From positions 5,399,001 through 5,463,000 of the forward strand of contig CM070899.1 in NCBI GenBank assembly GCA_036417435.1: a stretch of 64,000 bases of DNA, in the 5' to 3' direction. This document shows, one piece after another, positions 57,690-64,000 of this stretch (the first letter of the stretch is position 1; the number at the start of each line of letters is the position of its first letter). Made by a program: the position numbers and the translations under genes. Below the pieces are notes generated by a model. The model was not told the DNA's origin. It was given only the letters and a program-made list of their open reading frames with translations, and searched no databases. This stretch comes from Inia geoffrensis. Lineage: Eukaryota > Chordata > Mammalia > Artiodactyla > Iniidae.

Positions 57690-59334
57690 CATTGTAAAGG
57701 AAGGTGTCAATTGACGGCCAGGCACAGTGCGATCACATAAAACACACACAAGCACAGCTGGAATCCCTTAGCGCTACGTGGCCCCACGTGAAAAGTCTCT
57801 TTTCTCTCCAGAGAGGAGAACATTTGCCTACTTCAATGAAGGTCATGTCTCAATAATACTAAATGTTTATCCTCTTATCATTTTTCTCTTTCTGTCTTAT
57901 AACCTTTCACAGCTACAGTAATCAGATGACAGATCAACAAAGACACGCTCTTCCTCCAGGTCGTGGAAGTTCCTTCAGTTGACCCCCATGCTCAATGGGA
58001 AGCTCGTGCTCGATCTGCCTGGAATTACGACCCCTGCACCCAATGCCATCAGGTCGGTACTGGGTAAACGCCCCCCCACTGGGTGCAAGACACCACGGTA
58101 GCCCTAGACGGATCTCAAGGTGAGCAGGGCACATTCCAGGTTTGGCTCTAGTGGGACACGTACGTGTTTGTTCCTAACAAGGTGGAAGGACACTGATGAG
58201 AGAGGTAAAAGGGGCTGGAGAGGGAGCATTAAGTGAAGTGAGACGGGGAAGCTGGGCCGAGGCGTGCCGGTGCTGGAAGCCTTTGACTCGGGCCTTCCGG
58301 TATAGGTGAAGGCGGACGTGGACACACCAATATTTTTTTGGATCGTGTGTTAAGGGGACAAAAATATGGTCAAGGAGGTAGAAGCAACACAGTTTGGGGC
58401 ACATTTGAGGAATGGCAGGTAGAGTCAGCGGGTTTACAGGGTGGGGAACGGGAAAGCATACGGAGGATGCTAGTAATGTGGGCTGCACTGCCACGTCAAG
58501 GGCTGTGACCACTAGGAAAAAACACAGTGAGAATAACTGTTTCCTTTCACTAAAAAGAACGACGTGATCGAATCTATGTCTTAGATCACTTGGTAGGAGC
58601 GCTCAGGACGAACTGAAGTGAGAAGACATTAATCACAGGAAGACCAAGAAAACAGGAGCACTGGAAATGGAAATGGAAGGAGGCACTGAGGTACCACTGG
58701 AGAAACCGAAAAAAAAAGAGAGAGACCAGAGAGAAACTCTTCAGGGACTGATGACGTTACTGCGATGCTTTTCTAAAGCGGGAGCTGTGACTAAGCTCAG
58801 GGCCTCCACTGACACACACAGAGAAATCATGTGCACTTGAAGCTTTCCGGCCTAGCTGATTTGAGGCTCATAACATTTTTGACATGAAGACACTTGAGTG
58901 TTTCTGTCTAGTGGCCAGTGGGTACAGAAGCTACGGAACTGCAGATCTTTCTGGGCTCCAGTTCGGCGCCCGTGCCCTGATGCCAGGCTGGTGACGGAGT
59001 AACTGGCGTTGCTTTCAGCCAGACTGCCGTGTAGACCGAGGCCGCAGGGAAGGCTGCTCTCCTGGACCATCGCTGTCCCTCCTGCATCAGTGGCTGTCAG
59101 CTCTGCACCAGCCCTTCATGTATTCGCCATTCCATCTGGTCCTCCAAGCCCCCACCAGGGGACGGTCACGACATGGGACGCCACTTCCTGTAGCTATGCC
59201 CTGCCACCTGGGTCACTCCCGCTCTGCCCTCTAGTGGCGGTGTCACCCCCAGGCCTGTCATCTCAGTGGTCAGTTCCCCCAGTGACCAGCCAGCTCCAGT
59301 CTCTCACAGACCTTCTCCAAAAGCGAAGGGCAGT
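57690..59334. other. EML1 intron, no gene seen
   Basis: Unique intronic sequence. The ORFs on both strands (58.1-58.5 and 59.0-59.3 kb) show no domain. No named repeats recognised. Confidence 0.45.
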
Positions 59335-59652
59335 GGCTTCCCTGGTGGTGCAGTGGTTAAGAATCCGCCTGCCAATGCAGGGGACGTGGGTTCGAGCCCT
59401 GGTCCGGGAAGATCCCACATGTCGCAGAACAACTAAGCCCGTGTGCCACAACTACTGAGCCCGTGTGCCACAACTACTGAAGCCCGTGCGCCTAGAGCCC
59501 GTGCTCCGCAACAAGAGAAGCCACCGCAATGAGAAACCCATGCACCGCAACGAAGAGTAGCCCCCGCTCGCCGCAACTAGAGAAAGCCCGCGTGCAGCAA
59601 CGAAGACCCAACGCAGCCAAAATGAAACAAATAAATAAATTTATTTATTAAA
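59335..59652 (+). repeat. CHR SINE, long type
   Basis: Head GGCTTCCCTGGTGGTGCAGT, long body with CCACAACTACTGAGCCCGTG, tail AATAAATAAATTTATTTATT. The perfect duplication AAAAGCGAAGGGCAG is at 59319-59333 and about 59653-59667. Confidence 0.95.
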
Positions 59653-59884
59653 AAAAGCGAAGGGCAGGAGGGCCGAAACATGGACCCAGCACGTCAGGAA
59701 ATGCTGGCAACTCTGTGGGGGCCGAAAGGAGGACGTGTGGGGTCTACAGAGGGGCAACCCCTTGCCTGGGGCTGGATGTGTCATTAAGGGCACAAGCAAG
59801 ATGGGAGGTGTATTTCACTCACTACGGTATGATGTGGCAGAAGACCCTGACTTTGGGGGTCAGATTGCGCTGGGGGTGAACACT

Positions 59885-60055
59885 GGCTCCATCATGGATT
59901 CAGGGACCTTGGTGAGCTATTGACTTACCTAAGCTTCAACTTCCTAATCAATAAAATCAGGGTAAAAAACTCTAACCTGCGAGGCTGCTGCAAGGATTAA
60001 GGATAATACGTGTACAATGCTTGGTATGCAAACAGTGCTCGATAAATGCAGACAC
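59885..60055 (+). repeat. MIR-like fragment
   Basis: TCAGGGACCTTGGTGAGCTA, then GCGAGGCTGCTGCAAGGATT and ACAGTGCTCGATAAATGCAG. Diverged MIR 3' half. Confidence 0.55.
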
Positions 60056-60533
60056 TGCTGTGTGGTATGTAGGGAAAGGATACTTCAGCACTCTGATGTA
60101 CAATTGGAGCTCCTTTTGCAAAGGTCACATACATGCTGACTTTAAACTTTACCATCAGACTCAAAGTGCAGAGATAAATTAAACTGTGTGCTGTTAGAAT
60201 AGTTAATAAATTCTCATTCAAAAGGTACTCTGTAAATAGAATGCAGGCTCATAACGAGGGTTTTTCAGCCTTTCAGCCAGAAGAGATTGCACTTGGGAAA
60301 CCCAGCAAGCAACTCGGAAAGGCTCACTTGCTGTCCAAAGATGCGACAGCAAACTTCCGAATTACACGGATGAGACCGCCTGAGGCAATGTTTAAAGCAG
60401 TACAATTTGAAGGAGATAAAGTGACATTTGCTTTGGGATGAATTTATTTCACTATTAATCTCATGCAAAAAAAAAATCAACATGTTCCAGATGAATTTTT
60501 ATAAGAAAGATGGAATACAACATGCACGTCTAC

Positions 60534-60665
60534 CTCTATTATTTTGTTCCAGACAGGCCGGTGACCAACAGCGTCCCACAGGGTGGCGTGCCTGTCATGC
60601 CCACAGGTCAAGAACTGACGTTTTGAGGCATGGATGGCCAGTCCCCAGAGCTCATCAGTGTGACC
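60534..60665 (-). CDS. EML1: EML1 coding exon, eighth from last
   Basis: Acceptor GTTCTTTGTAG, then GGTCACACTG. 44 whole codons: GHTDELWGLAIHASKRQF, LTCGHDRHATLWDAV, then GHRPVWNKIIE. The donor after GAG is GTAGAC at 60533, with a weak +4 to +6. 132 bases, phase 0 in and out. This is the clearest WD repeat in the window: GH at the start and ...GHDRHATLWD at the end. Estimated residues 541-584. Confidence 0.96.
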
Positions 60666-60919
60666 CTACAAAGAACCGAGACAAACAGAAGCTCTCTGAA
60701 ATATTACAGCCAACACCCAGGAGCCCTGCAGGACCGTGAACCATGGCTTACTGCACACTCTGGAATTGCTCCCATCAGTTTTTCTTCCTCGCTGACTGAA
60801 GCCGAGGGAGGTGATGTTAGTATAACACACAGGAAAAATCTCCTCTTTGTAACTCTGTCTTACGTTCTACTATTGCACAGAATGAACGTGTTTGGTGGGC
60901 TTGCTGAGCTGGCGCGTAC

Positions 60920-61045
60920 CTGAGTGATGGGTGTGAAGTCTCCGGACAGTGTGCCCTGTAGAACAAAGTTTCTGGTGGTGCCTATCAAGATCACATCGCC
61001 TTTCCCCTCAGCCACTGTCCGTATGGGACCAAACTGTTCTGGAAT
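60920..61045 (-). CDS. EML1: EML1 coding exon, ninth from last
   Basis: Acceptor TTTTCAATGCAG, then ATTCCAGAAC. 42 codons: IPEQFGPIRTVAEGKG, DVILIGTTRNFVLQGTL, SGDFTPITQ. The donor is GTACGC at 60919. 126 bases, phase 0 on both sides, so skipping it would keep the frame but remove most of a blade. The TTRNFVLQG strand is EML-specific. Estimated residues 499-540. Confidence 0.95.
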
Positions 61046-61255
61046 CTGCATTGAAAAGATTTCAAATGTCATTAAATTCTTAGCTCCATCATTCAAAATA
61101 CTTGTTTATTTATCATGATGGCAGTTCCTATCACGATGACATACACACATGCATGTGCTATGGAGAGAGAGAAAGTACTTGAGTGAATGATCCCAAATCT
61201 TACATTTAAACTCCAAACATTTAATATACCTAAAAAAAAATCAGCAATAGTAAGG

Positions 61256-61576
61256 TTTTTTTTCTCTTTTTTTATAAATTTATTTATTTTTGGTTGCATT
61301 GGGTCTTCATTGTTGCGCACGGGCTTTCTCTAGTTGAGGTGAGCGAGGGCCACTCTTCGTTGCGGTGCGCGGCCTTCTCATTGAAGTGGCTTCTCTTGCT
61401 GCGGAGCACAGGCTCTAGGCGCGCGGGCTTCACGAGTTGTGGCTCACGGGCTCAGTAGTTGTGGCACACGGGCTTAGTCGCTCCGCGGCATGTGGGATCT
61501 TCCCGGACCAGGGCTCGAACCCCCGTCCCCTGTGTTGGCAGGCGGATTCTTAACCACTGCGCCACCAGGGAAGCCC
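61256..61576 (-). repeat. CHR SINE, long type
   Basis: TTTATTTATTTTTGGTTGCA body, head at about 61552-61576. The duplication AGTAAGGTT is on both sides. Confidence 0.93.
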
Positions 61577-62272
61577 AGTAAGGTTGTTTAAAAAACAAAG
61601 AATAAAACATTTTTTTCTTGACAACATGTAAAAATAAGAAATACACCTGAGTGGTTTACTCTTTACTTGGTATGACTTCTGATAGCAGGACCAGGTAAAA
61701 TCTGCAAAGTAAAGGGTATGTAACCTGCTGTAAAAAGAGCTCCTAAACACTTTCTTTTAACTTAAAAGGATAAATTCTTTGGCAACTTCAGTTAGTTTTG
61801 AAATCCAGGGCTCATGTTGGCAAAACATATATGATTATATAAGTGTTAATAAAAATAATTTCAAAATACACCAGTCAAGAACAATTTGCTATGATAAAAT
61901 AAACAGAGGTTCTTGCACTTTATAAAAAGAACAGATAATCGCAGTGAAAGCCTGGGGTGGACTCCAGGCACTGCGGTTCTGGGACGGTGAGGCGCAGCCT
62001 GTTCTCATACAAACTGTCTACTTCCAGCGCGCTTTGTTGGCACAGACTGGAGAAAAGTTGATAACGGTCCATGCTAATGAAGAGGAGTTATAGGTAACGT
62101 AAAAATGACGAGTATCTTCTATAAAACTAGGTGAGACTTTGGAGTATTTGTTATGATTATAATGTAACTTGGGTTCATCAAATGCTGGTCAAATCTTATT
62201 ATAAAAAATGCTACCGCAATTAAAGTCTCCATGAAAGGAAGGTGATTTTCAAACCGCAGATGAAGGCCTTCC
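61577..62272. other. EML1 intron, no gene seen
   Basis: AT-rich unique intronic DNA, nothing recognisable. Confidence 0.45.
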
Positions 62273-62487
62273 TTTTTTTTTTTTTTTTTTTTTTTGCAGT
62301 ACGCGGGCCTCTCACTGTTGTGGCCTCTCCCGTTGCGGAGCACAGGCTCCGGACGCGCAGGCTCAGCGGCCGTGGCTCACGGGCCCAGCCGCCCCGCGGC
62401 ATGTGGGATCTTCCCGGACCAGGGCACGAACCCGTGTCCCCTGCATCGGCAGGTGGACTCTCAACCGCTGTGCCACCAGGGAAGCCC
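62273..62487 (-). repeat. CHR SINE, short young type
   Basis: T run, GCAGTACGCGGGCCTCTCAC body, head GCTGTGCCACCAGGGAAGCC. The duplication AGGCCTTCCTTT flanks it (about 62264 and 62488). Confidence 0.94.
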
Positions 62488-62499
62488 AGGCCTTCCTTT

Positions 62500-63240
62500 A
62501 TGAAGAGCAGGAATCAACAAAACCAAATTCTCATACTGTCAGAGCACCATGCCACGCTGCTCTCTGATGTAACTGTGCTGTGTGCATCTGACTTAGAGGT
62601 TGGAGAAGTTCTACAAGGTGTCCATGCTATGCTAGAGAGGAAGAAACTCAACCTTCAGACTGATGCCGACCTTGATATCTGTCTGCTCATAATTTCCCAG
62701 GGCCTGGGGGAGAGAAAATTCAGTGAATATGTAGAAGGAATATTGAATTTCTGGCCTCTGGCTCCTGTTGGAGTCCAGGTCTGCTAACCAGGTAATAAGG
62801 AGGTCAAAGAGATGCCCAAAGGGGTCAGAGCTCTAGAGATGGTGTTGGCACTCAGCCACGCACAACGTAAATACTCAGTAAACACTAGTTCAAAGTGAAA
62901 ATGTCTCCAGAGTAACACGATGGAAACGAAAGTGAAAAGAGAAGAAACATTTTAACGATTAATCAAAATGTGGATCAGTGTTCCCTTGGAAAAGTGAGAT
63001 TGGGTCTTTGATAAAAATATTCTAGATGGGAAACGCGACCACCTCACATTTTATAACCTAATTCCCTTTTAGTACTTAAACTGCTTTCGTGATTTTAGTA
63101 AAATACTACCCCGTTTAGGAAAATTTTATCTAAACAATTCTCAAAACGGTAAGCTGAAGATTTCAAGCTAACAAGGAAACCGGTCAGTATAACAGTTTAA
63201 CGTTCAAAACGAATGTCAATAGCAGGACTTGCTGTCTTAC
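62500..63240. other. EML1 intron, no gene seen
   Basis: Unique intronic sequence. The plus-strand ORF that runs from the SINE to 62787 contains about 95 non-SINE codons with no domain I can name. Confidence 0.45.
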
Positions 63241-63395
63241 CTCGGTTTTATGAAGTTTCTGGTAGTTTCCATCCCAAGAAATGAGCTTCCGGTCTTTCCC
63301 TCCTCCCGACACCAGCGTGCCGTCCCTCAACATACAAAGTGCAAAAATACCGCCCTCGTGGGCCCCTTGAACTGCGTAGCTTATCCGATTCGTAC
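63241..63395 (-). CDS. EML1: EML1 coding exon, tenth from last (first in window)
   Basis: Acceptor TTGCTGTGTTTAG, then GTACGAATCGG. GT completes a Gly codon begun in an exon outside the window. 51 codons: TNRISYAVQGAHEGGIF, ALCMLRDGTLVSGGGKD, RKLISWDGNYQKLHKTE. The donor is GTAAGA at 63240. 155 bases, phase 1 in and phase 0 out. It carries one WD blade (AHEGGIFALCM ... GGGKDRKLISWD). The N-terminal coiled coil, HELP motif and first propeller of EML1 are upstream of this, beyond the right edge. Estimated residues 448-498. Confidence 0.95.
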
Positions 63396-63589
63396 CTAAA
63401 CACAGCAAGACCAAGCTGAGGACATCGTCAAAGGCTCACCTCTGCCCATCTCATTTCATTTTTGTTTTAAAATGCAATACTGTCAGTTAGAACATCATTG
63501 CAGTGTGACTCTATCAAGGATCCACTTTCTGGAAGTTCCCAGAGCACCAGACAAGCATGAACTGAATTACTTTATAATTAAGGAAAACA

Positions 63590-63840
63590 GGGGGAGGGGG
63601 TTGGGGGGAGGGACAGACTGGGAGTTTGGGAATAGCAGATACAAACTACTATATATAGGATGGGTAAACAACAAGGTCCTACTGTATAGCACAGGGAACT
63701 ATATTCAATATCCTGTGATAAACCATAATGGAAAAGAATATGTAAACGGATATATATGTATAACTGAATCTCCTTGCTGTACAGCAGAAATTAACACGTT
63801 GTAAATCAACTATACTTCAATAACATAAACTAAGAAAAAA
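63590..63840 (+). mobile_element. Short L1 3'-end insertion
   Basis: GGGGGAGGGACAGACTGGGA, then AACAAGGTCCTACTGTATAG to TAAATCAACTATACTTCAAT and an A-rich end. The perfect duplication ATAATTAAGGAAAACA is at 63574-63589 and 63841-63856. Confidence 0.94.
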
Positions 63841-63894
63841 ATAATTAAGGAAAACATGCTAACACGAAGCATAGTGTGTGAAGAGTACAGCCAG

Positions 63895-64000
63895 ACTACG
63901 TGTGGCTGAGAAATGAGCTGTGTGTCTCTGGACAAGTGACTTAACTGCCCTGTCTCAGTTTCCCCCTTGGTGTAATGGGGCTACTGCTTATCCCATTGGA
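63895..64000 (+). repeat. MIR fragment
   Basis: TGTGTGTCTCTGGACAAGTG, then ACTTAACTGCCCTGTCTCAG and TTTCCCCCTTGGTGTAATGG. 3' half of a MIR running off the right edge. Confidence 0.75.

Noticed and set aside
62242..62787. 181-codon plus-strand ORF
   Set aside because: The first part is SINE sequence; the rest has no recognisable domain and lies in an EML1 intron.
1..64000. CRISPR, operon, phage or defence-type systems
   Set aside because: Intron-rich mammalian DNA; the only regular repeats are SINEs, microsatellites and a minisatellite.

Overview
The window looks like mammalian nuclear DNA, most likely from a whale or dolphin (Cetacea). It is intron-rich and mostly non-coding. It carries about twenty copies of tRNA-Glu-headed SINEs of the CHR (Cetacea-Hippopotamus-Ruminant) type, some very similar to one another with long A tails and clear target-site duplications. 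It also has 5'-truncated L1 tails of the ferungulate kind and older MIR, MaLR and hAT relics. The species call is inference from the SINE type; I see no Bov-tA, PRE-1 or Alu.

Two protein-coding genes are supported, both on the minus strand and head to tail. (1) EML1: the last ten coding exons lie between 63395 and 33029. All splice phases fit together and encode about the last 368 residues of the microtubule-binding beta-propeller protein, ending in QWRVI-stop, followed by a 3' UTR to about 31.6 kb. (2) EVL: a CpG island at about 2.2-3.25 kb holds a first exon whose last five bases are ATGAG followed by a consensus donor GTGAGT at 2476. That fits the EVL isoform starting Met-Ser. The EML1-EVL order matches human 14q32.2. 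The rest of EVL lies beyond the left edge and the first half of EML1 beyond the right edge.

Layout: 1-1.9 kb, old L1 debris (EVL intron 1); 2.2-3.25 kb, EVL promoter and exon 1; 3.3-22.4 kb, intergenic DNA with L1, MaLR, hAT, MIR and SINE copies; 22.4-29.5 kb, a nearly full-length but frameshifted L1 with a GC-rich 5' UTR, interrupted by a SINE with a perfect 15-bp duplication; 29.5-31.6 kb, intergenic; 31.6-36.8 kb, EML1 3' UTR and last five coding exons; 37.1-37.7 kb, a C-rich minisatellite; 36.8-54.7 kb, a large EML1 intron with a broken class I endogenous retrovirus (LTRs at 42.56-43.03 and 50.13-51.18 kb) that itself collected SINEs and a twin-primed L1; 54.7-63.4 kb, the five upstream EML1 exons.

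I find no operon, CRISPR array, defence system or other undescribed gene system. The best leads are the minisatellite of repeated splice-donor-like and G-run motifs on the EML1 sense strand, the layered retroviral locus, two upstream ORFs with an overlapping YY1-like site in the EVL 5' UTR, and an L1 promoter lying in the same orientation between EML1 and EVL.
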